Source: JAFGCL01 sp964492335 (GTDB taxonomy: Bacteria; Chloroflexota; Dehalococcoidia; UBA2247; RBG-13-53-26). From it: DNA of 39,607 nt. Positions within the stretch are counted from its first letter, which is position 1; every line of letters begins with the position of its first letter. The notes below the pieces were generated by a model, which worked only from the letters and a program-made list of their open reading frames with translations, made no database searches and was not told the origin of the DNA. The position numbers and the translations under genes were made by a program. Below are positions 17,190 through 24,296 of this stretch, piece by piece. The stretch covers positions 1-39,607 of the forward strand of contig CAZBJX010000021.1 of the NCBI GenBank assembly GCA_964492335.1, in the 5' to 3' direction.

Positions 17190-18224
17190 TCAGAGGCCGT
17201 GCAGGTCCTTGACCCGCCCCAGCAAAGGCATGATGTCGGGCCCCCCACCGCCGTGGGGCGGCGGCCCCAGGGGATCGTCCCGGCCGGGGGGCAGCCCCAG
17301 GAGGACCTCGATCGACGCCTTCACAGAGTGGGCCAGGGCCTCCAGGTGATACCCTCCCTCCAGCGCGAAAACGATGCGCCCCTCGCACAGCTCCGCCGCC
17401 AGGTCCTTCAGGATGGCCGCCATACTGGCATATCCGTTCACGGTGACCTGCATCGACGATATGTTGTCGGCCCAGTGCGCGTCATAGCCGGCCGACACCA
17501 GGATGATCCCGGGCCGGAAGCGGCGGGCCGCCGGGACGATGGCCTCCTCGAAGGCCAGCAGGTACTCCCTGTCGCCGGACCCGGGCGGCAGCGGGATGTT
17601 CAGGGTGCAGTCCACGCCCCCGGCCGCCCCCGTCTCATCGACCCGGCCGGTCCCGGGGTAGAGGGGGTACTGGTGGATCGAGATGTACAGCACCTGGCCG
17701 TCCGAGTAAAAGATATCCTGGGTCCCGTTGCCGTGATGCACGTCGAAGTCCACGATGAGGGGCCGGTCCACCCCGTGCTTCCGCACGGCGGCCCTGGCGG
17801 CGATGGCCACGTTGTTGAACAGGCAGAAGCCCATGGCATCGGACTGGGTGGCGTGGTGCCCGGGGGGCCGCACCAGCGCGAAGGCGCTCCGGATGTCGCC
17901 GCGGACCACCATCTCGACGGCCCGGCCCACGCCTCCCGCCGCATACAGCGCGGCCACGTACGAGCCGGGAGATGTCACCGTGTCCCCGTCCAGCCACCCG
18001 CCGCCGGCAGAGGCCGAGCGGTCCACCCGGGTGACGTGCCGTTGCGAGTGCACCAGCAGCAGGTCCTCCATGGCAGCCGGCGCCGGGGTGATGCTGACCA
18101 ACTCCCTCCTCAGGTTGCTCGAGCCCAGCAGCCCCACGATGCGCTCCAGCCGCTGCCCGTTTTCGATGTGGTCTCCGGTGTCATGCCCCAGGTATACCGG
18201 ATCGTAGACCAGACCCACGCTCAT
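17190..18224 (-). CDS. Histone-deacetylase-family (AcuC/acetylpolyamine-type) deacylase
   Basis: 344 aa zinc-dependent deacetylase of the arginase/deacetylase fold. The catalytic set is present: RPPGHHA with H123-H124, DFDVHHGNG with zinc ligands D161 and H163, SAGYDAHWAD with the third ligand D248, and LEGGYH with the transition-state tyrosine. Bacterial relatives remove acetyl groups from polyamines, acetoin-pathway proteins or small amides. The substrate here is unknown. The ATG overlaps the stop of the class IV aminotransferase (ATGA), so the two are translationally coupled. The C-terminus has a G/P-rich tail (PHGGGGPD). Confidence 0.9.
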   Translation of the reverse strand: MSVGLVYDPVYLGHDTGDHIENGQRLERIVGLLGSSNLRRELVSITPAPAAMEDLLLVHSQRHVTRVDRSASAGGGWLDGDTVTSPGSYVAALYAAGGVGRAVEMVVRGDIRSAFALVRPPGHHATQSDAMGFCLFNNVAIAARAAVRKHGVDRPLIVDFDVHHGNGTQDIFYSDGQVLYISIHQYPLYPGTGRVDETGAAGGVDCTLNIPLPPGSGDREYLLAFEEAIVPAARRFRPGIILVSAGYDAHWADNISSMQVTVNGYASMAAILKDLAAELCEGRIVFALEGGYHLEALAHSVKASIEVLLGLPPGRDDPLGPPPHGGGGPDIMPLLGRVKDLHGL

Positions 18225-19123
18225 GATACCTCCGTCCTTCCCGGACCGCCGGCGGCGCGCTCGACCAGCGCTTTGTAGGCCTGCATCAGGCGTTGGGTCA
18301 GGGGGCCAGGGCGGCCCGGGCCAATGTCCCGGTCGGCTACTATGGTCAGCGGCATGATCTCTATCATGGAGTTGGTCAGGAAGGCCTCGTCAGCCTCCAG
18401 CAGATCGGCCACGGCCACGTCCCTCTCCCCGGCAGCCAGGCCCAACTGCGGCGCCAGCTCCTTCAGCACCACAGCGCGGGTGACCCCGGGCAGGAGGCCG
18501 CAGCCCTCGGCCGGGGTGAAGAGCCGCCCGTCCCTGACGCAGAAGATGTTGGTGGTGCTCCCCTCGGTGACCAGGTCATCGTCATTGAGCAGGATGGCGT
18601 GGTCCACGTTGAAGGCGAAGGCCTCCTGCCGGGACAGCAGCAGGTCGAGGCCAGAGAGGGACTTCATCCTCGAGCTGAGGCATTTCCGGCAGCGATGGTT
18701 CCTGGAGATCATGGCCGAGAAGCCGCGGAGGTAGACCTCGTCCGCAGGCGACCGGTACGCGATGGCGGTGATGAACACCGTGGGCTCGCCCGGGGGCGGG
18801 CCACCCGGCGCCAGCACGTCCTCTCCGGCCGACACCGAGACCCTCACGCGGGCATCCGACAGATGGTTGGCCTTGATAGTGGCGTATATGGCCTTCTCCA
18901 TCTCAGCCCGGTCCGGCAGGTCGATGCCCAGCACGCCGGCCGAGTGCTGCATCCTGGCCAGGTGCCGCTCCAGGCGGAATACCCGCCCGCCGTAGGCCCT
19001 CATGGTCTCATAGAGGCCGTAGCCATACAGAAAGCCGTAGTCCATTGGGGAGATGCGCGCCTGCGACAGGGGGACCAGAGCGCCGTTAAGATAGACCGTC
19101 GATTCCATAGTTTGCCTGCTCAC
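18221..19123 (-). CDS. Class IV PLP aminotransferase / aminodeoxychorismate lyase-like
   Basis: Fold type IV PLP enzyme, about 295-300 aa. Seen: VYLNGALVPLSQARISPMDYGFLYGYGLYETMRA-type opening, the Schiff-base lysine in RMKSLSGLDLL, the EGSTTNIF phosphate-binding motif, and GLLPGVTRAVVL. The family includes branched-chain aminotransferase (ilvE), D-amino-acid transaminase and aminodeoxychorismate lyase (pabC). The PabB-derived gene just upstream favours PabC ancestry, but sequence alone does not decide. The start is either a GTG at 19123 overlapping the upstream stop (GTGA) or an ATG at 19108 with agcagg upstream. Confidence 0.85.
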   Translation of the reverse strand: MSRQTMESTVYLNGALVPLSQARISPMDYGFLYGYGLYETMRAYGGRVFRLERHLARMQHSAGVLGIDLPDRAEMEKAIYATIKANHLSDARVRVSVSAGEDVLAPGGPPPGEPTVFITAIAYRSPADEVYLRGFSAMISRNHRCRKCLSSRMKSLSGLDLLLSRQEAFAFNVDHAILLNDDDLVTEGSTTNIFCVRDGRLFTPAEGCGLLPGVTRAVVLKELAPQLGLAAGERDVAVADLLEADEAFLTNSMIEIMPLTIVADRDIGPGRPGPLTQRLMQAYKALVERAAGGPGRTEVS

Positions 19124-19590
19124 GACCCGGCCGCCCCGGGCGGCGGCGCCCCCAGGGCCCGAAACGCTGCCTCGGCCTTGTGAAGCGTCTCCCGGTACTC
19201 CGCCTCGGGATCGGAATCATGCACAATGCCACCCCCCACCTGCAAGTATACCCTGTCTCCTTTGACTGTGATGGTCCGGATGGACCGGCACAGGTCATAG
19301 CCCGGGTATCCGACGGCCCCGCCGGCCAGCGGCGTGGGCGCCCCGTCCGGTTCCAGGCGGTACTGCTCCATCAGGCTGCCCAGCAGCGCGAAGGGGCAGC
19401 CCGTGGTCTCATCGCCGCGTAACCTCAACTCCAGGAAGGGATCAAGCCCAATGAACGAGTAGCGGCCCGGCTTCGCCGGGTCCATGCCGCCGCCCAGGAA
19501 GAAGGACATCGGCTCATCCCCGAAGCGGGCGAAGGCTTCGGCAGCGGTGACCGGAGAGCGGACTTCTTCTACGAGGGGGCGACGCTTCAT
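19120..19590 (-). pseudogene. PabB-like protein with catalytic core deleted
   Basis: 156 aa open frame. Residues 1-118 match the N-terminal domain of aminodeoxychorismate synthase component I (FLGGGMDPAKPGRYSFIG, then GGAVGYPGYDLCRSI). Residues from about 119 match the very end of the chorismate-binding domain (RTITVKGDRVYLQVGGGIV, then HDSDPEAEYRETLHKAEAAF). The roughly 270-300 residues between, which carry the active site, are absent, yet the frame is kept. A chorismate reaction is therefore impossible. It is either the scar of an in-frame deletion or a retained scaffold. It heads the operon and has its own promoter and a plausible ATG. Confidence 0.78.
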
Positions 19591-19625
19591 ATGGGCTGCA
19601 TCCTGCGGCTGGACGCCGCTGCTGA

Positions 19626-19655
19626 ATCATAACGGAAGTCGGCATGGCGTTTCAA
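19626..19655 (-). promoter_or_regulatory. Promoter of the pabB-remnant operon
   Basis: Minus strand: TTGAAA (19655-19650), 18 nt, TATGAT (19631-19626), both 5/6. Expected start near 19619, about 29 nt before the ATG at 19590. It diverges from the promoter of the cNMP-domain gene 28 bp away, so one regulator could control both. Confidence 0.6.
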
Positions 19656-19682
19656 GCATGCGCGGCGAACCAGTCCAATGTA

Positions 19683-19711
19683 TTGACACCCTGGCCGGCG
19701 TTGACTACAAT
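19683..19711 (+). promoter_or_regulatory. Near-consensus promoter for the cNMP-domain gene
   Basis: TTGACA (19683-19688, 6/6), 17 nt, TACAAT (19706-19711, 5/6). Expected start near 19718, leader about 50 nt. Among the best promoter matches in the window. Confidence 0.75.
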
Positions 19712-19767
19712 GCGGTCACGGGGAGCGGGGACAGCCACGGTCCCGTTGTTGGTGGAGGAGGTGCGGC

Positions 19768-20256
19768 ATGGTTACAGTCCAGGACCTGAAGCGGTTCAAT
19801 CTCTTCGCGGGGCTCTCCGACTCGGAGTTGGTCCAGGTCGCCCCACTCTGCACGCGGCGCATCTATGAAGGTGCTTCCGAGGTCTTCTCACCCGGCGCGC
19901 CTGCCGGGGACATCTTCCTGCTGGAGGACAAGAACGACGCCGTCCAGATCGAGTTGCTGGTCAGCGAGGGCGGCCCCAGGACCGTTATCCACACGCTCCA
20001 GAGGGGTGAGGTCTTCGGCTGGGCGGCCCTCGTGCCGCCACGTCAGCGGACGGCCACCGCCCGGTGCGTGGAGAGGGCCAGCCTGATCTCCCTCAGCGGG
20101 CAGGCCCTGACAAACCTGCTCGACAGTAACACGCGCATGGGCTACGTGGTGATGAGGAACCTCAGCGGCATCCTGAGCATACGGTTGAGCCACACCACCA
20201 TTGCCCTGCGGCGGGAAATCCGGAAGATGGCCGCGAGGCCGGCCAGCGTCGGCTGA
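19768..20256 (+). CDS. Stand-alone cyclic-nucleotide-binding-fold protein
   Basis: 162 aa with a single Crp/Fnr-type effector domain (about 8-135): LFAGLSDSELVQVAPLC opening, then the phosphate-binding-cassette-like GEVFGWAALVPPRQRTATAR. The basic helical end (LRREIRKMAARPASVG) is not a winged helix, so this is not a DNA-binding regulator by itself. In the cassette, GEVFG keeps the glutamate and glycine typical of cyclic-nucleotide binders, and the R-T-A-T-A element is present, so cAMP or cGMP binding is plausible. A very good RBS (gaggagg) precedes the ATG. Monocistronic, ending in a hairpin. Confidence 0.85.
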   Translation: MVTVQDLKRFNLFAGLSDSELVQVAPLCTRRIYEGASEVFSPGAPAGDIFLLEDKNDAVQIELLVSEGGPRTVIHTLQRGEVFGWAALVPPRQRTATARCVERASLISLSGQALTNLLDSNTRMGYVVMRNLSGILSIRLSHTTIALRREIRKMAARPASVG

Positions 20257-20305
20257 AGGGGCGTTGCACCGCGCAGGGCCCCGGCTCGCCCGGGCACACC
20301 GGCCG

Positions 20306-20334
20306 GCGGGCACAGAGGCCCAGGCTGTGCCCGC
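20306..20334. terminator. Bidirectional hairpin between convergent genes
   Basis: Perfect 10-bp stem GCGGGCACAG/CTGTGCCCGC with a 9-nt loop, midway between the convergent cNMP-domain and ferritin-like genes. A pyrimidine run (tcccct) follows on the plus strand; there is no true T-run. Confidence 0.48.
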
Positions 20335-20346
20335 TCCCCTGGCCCC

Positions 20347-20667
20347 TCAGGCCGGGCGCCGACGGCCCTTGAGTTTCTTTATCTCCTCTTCCACTTCCTG
20401 GGCGCCCTCGGCGTAGAACTTCTCCTCGTCGGGAGCGATCTCCTTGAGGAGCCGGAGGAACTCGCCGGCATGCACCCTCTCCTCATCGGCGATCTCCTCG
20501 AGGACCCTGGCCGCCAGCTTGTGGTCGATGGACTCGGCCAGCTGCATGTACAGCTGGACCGCTTCGTACTCCGCGGCCACCATGAACCGTATGGCCCGTA
20601 CCAGCTCGGCCGTGGTGAGCTTGCGTCCGTGGGCCAGCCCAGAGAATGGAGAACCGAACTCCGGCAT
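20347..20667 (-). CDS. EncFtn-like short ferritin / rubrerythrin-family protein
   Basis: 106 aa, two long helices, much shorter than a four-helix ferritin. Candidate iron ligands are E33, Y40, E63 and H66 (AAEYEAVQLY and DEERVHAGEF). Their spacing equals that recalled for encapsulated ferritin EncFtn (E32, Y39, E62, H65), in which the diiron site forms between two subunits. Such proteins oxidise Fe(II) for storage, usually inside an encapsulin shell. There is no encapsulin gene here, and the C-terminus (KKLKGRRRPA) lacks an obvious cargo-targeting tag. A strong RBS (ggggagg) precedes the ATG at 20667, and the gene has its own promoter. Confidence 0.82.
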   Translation of the reverse strand: MPEFGSPFSGLAHGRKLTTAELVRAIRFMVAAEYEAVQLYMQLAESIDHKLAARVLEEIADEERVHAGEFLRLLKEIAPDEEKFYAEGAQEVEEEIKKLKGRRRPA

Positions 20668-20698
20668 CGCGACACCTCCCCAATACAGTATGGACCAG

Positions 20699-20727
20699 AT
20701 TATACCCTATGGGACCCCGGTTGTCCC
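20699..20727 (-). promoter_or_regulatory. Promoter for the ferritin-like gene
   Basis: Minus strand: GGGACA (20727-20722, 4/6), 17 nt, TATAAT (20704-20699, 6/6). Expected start near 20692, a 25-nt leader containing the RBS. No Fur- or PerR-like box was recognised. Confidence 0.62.
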
Positions 20728-20936
20728 CAGTCTCACATGCACCGGGGCGAGATCACAGGCAATCTGCGGAGGCGGGCCACCCCCCTACCCCAGGGCCCGG
20801 CTGATGGCGTTGTGGACACAATCGCCACTTCCCCCTGCGCTTCGAGGTGGCGCTCTCAGGACGGTGTCGGGGCAGCACCTGAAGCACAATGGCCGGCCAC
20901 GCAACAGGGCTACACCTGCGGCCATACCGTTTCAGA

Positions 20937-23333
20937 TCACGGTGCAGGCTTCGGTGGTCTCCGCAACACCCATATGGCCACCGAGGCGATGACACCCAAC
21001 ACTGCCACACCTCCTGCCGCGGCCACCAGGTAGACCCACAGATGGACCCTGCCACCGCCTCCAGTGACGGTGAACCCACCCAGACTGGTAGCGGTCCCCG
21101 CCGGCGTGGCTACCGTGACGTCTCTCTTGCCGGCCTCTGCTCCGCTCGTGATAGACAGCTTCACCGTTATCTCGGTATCGCTAACCACCCTGAGGTCGTT
21201 GATGGTGATCCCAGCCCCAAAGCTGACAGCGGTGGCCCCGCTCAGGTTGGCCCCGGAGATGGTTACGGTGATGTCATCTCCCCGACGTCCGTTGTTCGCC
21301 ACCACGCCGCCTATGCTCGGCGCACCGGGAGATGCGGCGGCGGCGCCGGTAGTGAAGCTCTCCTCTGCGCCGTAGCTGGTGCCGTCACCCACGGCCCGTG
21401 CCTGATAGTAGAAGGTGGTACTCGGGGCCAAGCCGCTGAGATCAAACCTGAAGGCCCCGCCAGCCGTCTGGACGGCCCCCGTGGTCTCGTTGGGATAGGG
21501 CCCACCTTTGCTGGTCCCCCAGACAAAGGAGACCGTGGCGCTGCCTGCTGTGCCCAGGGACGTCAGACTGCCGTTGAGTCGGGCGGAGTTGGCGGTTATG
21601 CTGTCGGCGTCCTCCGTGACCACCACAGGGGGCGAAGTGGGAGTGGCGCTGGTAGTGAAGGTCATGTCCCTGCCGTAGGCCGTGTCGTCACCCACCGCCT
21701 TGGCCCGGTAGTGATAGGTAGCGCCAGCCGCCAGACCGCTCAAGGGGTAGCTGAAGGAGCCCGCACCCGTCATGGCCTGCGGGGTAGTGGTGCTCCCATA
21801 GGCTGACCCTGGACCCCAGTCGAAGGAAACCAGCACTGGCGACGCGGAGCCAAGGCCGGTCAGCCTGAGATTGAGGGTGGCCGAGGTGGGGCCAATGACG
21901 CTGGCAGCGTCTGTCACCACCGTTGGTGGCACCGGCGTGGCTCGGACGGTGGTGAAGGATGTCTCTGCGGAGTAGCTGGACCACAGGCCGCCGCTGTCCT
22001 TGTACCCCACTCGCCAGTAGTAGACAGTGCCGTTGGCCAGCTTGCCCGCTGGGACTGTGATACTGGTGGCGGCGGGACTGCTCTTGCCGCTCTCCCAGAC
22101 TGGCTTGTCGTAGTTCCCGGTGCTGCTCCTTATCTGCCAACTGGAGGCGACATGGGCATCACCCCGAGGCTCGGAGAAGTCCGAGCCCTGCAGAGCAGGT
22201 GTCAGGCTGACGCCCGTGGCACCGTTGGCGGGCGAGACGTTGGTGGGTCGGTCGGGGTAGTCCTCGTAATGCAGGATGGTGCCACTTTCACCCACGGCGA
22301 AGAAGCCTGCGGATGCGCTGCCCCAGATGCCGTTCAGGTTCTTGGTGGTCCCGCTGGTCATCGGATTCCACGCGTTGCCATTGTAGTGAAGGATGGTACC
22401 GCCGTCCCCTACTGCAAAGACGTCAGAGGCAGAACTGCCGCAGACGCCTCTGAGGTCTTTCGTGGTCCCACTGTACATGGTGCTCCACGCGCTGCCGTTG
22501 TAGTGAAGGATAGTGCCGGCTTCCCCGACAACGAAGACGTCACTACCGGAGCTGCCCCAGACGCCCAACAGTCGCGGTGTGGTGCCGATGTTCATAGGCT
22601 GCCAGGAGAGACCGTTGTAGCGGAAGACGATGCCGTTCTGGCTGTACCACATGCCTCCCCCCACCGCGAAGACATTCGAGGCAGAGCTGCCCCAGACACC
22701 ACTCAGGCTGTAGTCGTACAAGGGACTGTCCGCCTCGAAGGTGCCAAACAGGCTCCAGGCCGTTCCGTTGTAGTGAAAGATGTATCCGACCACGTCATCG
22801 TTACCCACCGCGAACACGTCAGAGGACGAGGCGCCCCAGACGCTGTTGACGCAGCTGCTGTCCCCGAACACTCTTTCCGAGAGAGTCCAGACCCCGGCGT
22901 GAAAATGGAAGATGCCCCCGAATCCCTCGATGTACGGCGGCCAGAAATGGCCGCTCACGAAGAGATTGGACGCGGAGGTGCCCCAGATGTCGGACGCGTA
23001 GTACGGCCCATCTGCCTGGTCCTGGCCACCCAGCGGCCCCCCATTCGAAACCCTCCACCGGCTGCCGTCGTAGCGGATCAGGGTGCCACATCTGCTCAGC
23101 GCGAACACACTCGAAGAGGAGGAGCCCCAGACACTGGTCAGGTGGCCGCAGAACGGCTTGAGATCGGCAGGGGCACTCTGTGCCTCCCAGTCCGCACTTC
23201 CAGCAGCGGGGGCCGCCCACGCCGGCCGCGCCGACCAGTGGGGTCCCAGGGCCAATGCCAGCACCGTTCCCAGCAGTAGAACCGTGGCCAGTATCCTCCT
23301 GGGCCTGAAACCGCCGCCTATCTTCCTGATCAA
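20937..23333 (-). CDS. Surface-anchored beta-propeller / FnIII / IPT protein
   Basis: 798 aa, exported. Signal peptide at 1-41 (RR, then ILATVLLLGTVLALALG, cleavage after AWA). Next come seven repeats of about 30-50 residues with the core GVWGSSASDVFAVGDGGTIL followed by HYNG-x-x-W (about 65-360), which should make a seven-bladed propeller. Then three fibronectin-III-like domains (about 365-460, 470-560, 570-665; each ends in a SFTT/TFTT strand) and one IPT/TIG domain (about 670-755). A membrane helix at about 763-788 and the basic tail RRPPKPAP follow. The propeller and Ig-like domains should lie outside the cell. It starts at a TTG with aaggtg upstream. The role is unknown; adhesion or carbohydrate/protein binding are guesses. 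Confidence 0.8.
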   Translation of the reverse strand: MIRKIGGGFRPRRILATVLLLGTVLALALGPHWSARPAWAAPAAGSADWEAQSAPADLKPFCGHLTSVWGSSSSSVFALSRCGTLIRYDGSRWRVSNGGPLGGQDQADGPYYASDIWGTSASNLFVSGHFWPPYIEGFGGIFHFHAGVWTLSERVFGDSSCVNSVWGASSSDVFAVGNDDVVGYIFHYNGTAWSLFGTFEADSPLYDYSLSGVWGSSASNVFAVGGGMWYSQNGIVFRYNGLSWQPMNIGTTPRLLGVWGSSGSDVFVVGEAGTILHYNGSAWSTMYSGTTKDLRGVCGSSASDVFAVGDGGTILHYNGNAWNPMTSGTTKNLNGIWGSASAGFFAVGESGTILHYEDYPDRPTNVSPANGATGVSLTPALQGSDFSEPRGDAHVASSWQIRSSTGNYDKPVWESGKSSPAATSITVPAGKLANGTVYYWRVGYKDSGGLWSSYSAETSFTTVRATPVPPTVVTDAASVIGPTSATLNLRLTGLGSASPVLVSFDWGPGSAYGSTTTPQAMTGAGSFSYPLSGLAAGATYHYRAKAVGDDTAYGRDMTFTTSATPTSPPVVVTEDADSITANSARLNGSLTSLGTAGSATVSFVWGTSKGGPYPNETTGAVQTAGGAFRFDLSGLAPSTTFYYQARAVGDGTSYGAEESFTTGAAAASPGAPSIGGVVANNGRRGDDITVTISGANLSGATAVSFGAGITINDLRVVSDTEITVKLSITSGAEAGKRDVTVATPAGTATSLGGFTVTGGGGRVHLWVYLVAAAGGVAVLGVIASVAIWVLRRPPKPAP
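22250..23130. repeat. Degenerate tandem repeats coding for propeller blades
   Basis: Seven imperfect DNA repeats inside the propeller gene. Near-identical 20-nt pieces such as ttgtagtgaaggatagtgcc recur at about 22270, 22381 and 22498, and gctgccccagacgcc-type blocks recur between them. The last three blades are the most alike, suggesting recent duplication. Confidence 0.7.
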
Positions 23334-23479
23334 GGTTCACCTTCCATGGCCGGTTTCATCCGGCGATCGGTCCACAGTCACCTGCATACGCCAGATGGGG
23401 TGCCCCCTTTCTCAAGCATCGCCCCAACCGGCGACGGCCTGACACCCAGTTGCTGCGCTTGGGCGTTATCCTCGTCTTC
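23334..23479 (-). other. Hairpin-rich 5' leader of the propeller gene
   Basis: About 145 nt between the predicted transcription start and the TTG. Minus-strand folding by eye gives CGTCGCC/GGCGATG (7 bp, one GU), CATCTG/CAGGTG (6 bp, one GU) and, just before the RBS, GCCGG-ATGAAA-CCGGC (23364-23349). It does not match any riboswitch consensus I know. Confidence 0.4.
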
Positions 23480-23485
23480 GACTAT

Positions 23486-23514
23486 AGCATAGGAAATAGT
23501 CTGCGGGAAGTCAA
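23486..23514 (-). promoter_or_regulatory. Promoter of the propeller gene
   Basis: Minus strand: TTGACT (23514-23509, 5/6), 17 nt, TATGCT (23491-23486, 4/6), followed by a second possible -10, TATAGT, 5 nt on. Expected start near 23479. Confidence 0.62.
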
Positions 23515-23670
23515 CCCGTGGCCAGCGACGAGGGACGCCCCCGATGCCGGGGCGGAAGGCCGTCGGGCCCCCGATCCGGTGACGATCACCAGACGCCCGT
23601 GTGACCATCATGGTCTGGAAGGCTAGAGCAGTGCTTCCTAAATACCGTTAGTGATGCTACACTGTTGGTC

Positions 23671-24135
23671 ATGAGGACCGGCAGACGAGTAGTCATAAGT
23701 GAAGAAGACCGGGTGCAGTTGAGCCGGCTGATACGGGACGGGAAGACACCGCAGAAGGTGGCCCTCAGGGCGCGTATCGTACTGCTGAGTGCCGATGGCG
23801 TATCTACAGGGGAGATCATGCGGCGGCTGGGCACGAGCACGCCGACGATCAGCCGGTGGCGCAATCGGTACGAGACTGACGGGGTGGCTGGTTTGGTCAA
23901 GGACCGGAGCCGGCCGGGGCGCAAGAGGAAGATAGGGGAAGCCAAGGTCCGCGAGGTAGTACAACGGACGCTGCACGAGAAGCCGTCTCGTGCCACGCAT
24001 TGGAGCACACGGAGCCTGGCCAAGGTGGTGGGGCTTAGTCCCGCCAGTGTGCAGCGCATCTGGAAGGCCCATGGACTCAAGCCCCACCGGGTCCGCACAT
24101 TCAAGCTGAGCCGAGACCCGCGTTTTGAGGAGTAG
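23671..24135 (+). mobile_element. Truncated IS630-type transposase (DNA-binding half only)
   Basis: 154 aa from the ATG at 23671. It has the tandem HTH part of IS630 transposases: KVALRARIVLLSADGVSTGE, then TSTPTISRWRNRYETDGV and GLSPASVQRIWKAHGLKPHR. The frame stops at a TAG (24133-24135) exactly where relatives continue (SRDPRFEE then a lysine). Reading through the stop gives LQDTAGLYLN, still IS630-like, before similarity ends around 24165. The DDE domain (DEKSQIQA and beyond) is missing, so the element is dead. The remaining 130 nt up to comM contain nothing else recognised. No terminal repeats were confirmed. Confidence 0.82.
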
Positions 24136-24296
24136 CTTCAGGACACAGCAGGGCTCTATCTCAATGTGATTGACAGGCGCAGAGCCCGGCCATGGCGAAC
24201 AATCCGTGCTCTGCGCGAGCAGATGCATCGCGTTGTTATCTGAAGGCCGGGAGATCCGGAGGCTGATGCCGAAGCCGGTCTCGGCGGGCCGCCCCC

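Noticed and set aside
17190..18224. Histone-deacetylase-like gene as a sign of transfer from eukaryotes
   Set aside because: AcuC and acetylpolyamine amidohydrolase relatives are common in bacteria, and codon use matches neighbours.
20805..20827. Hairpin TGGCGTTGTG/CACAATCGCCA downstream of the propeller gene as terminator
   Set aside because: The stem has a bulge, lies 110 nt from the stop and has no T-run; too weak to list as a feature.
22250..23130. Regular repeats that might suggest a CRISPR array
   Set aside because: Repeats are coding, imperfect and in frame with a protein repeat; there are no equal spacers or cas genes.
23397..23407. GGGGTGCCCCC resembling the opening of a thiamine riboswitch
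   Set aside because: It is on the wrong strand for the gene, and the CUGAGA core and second conserved arm are absent.
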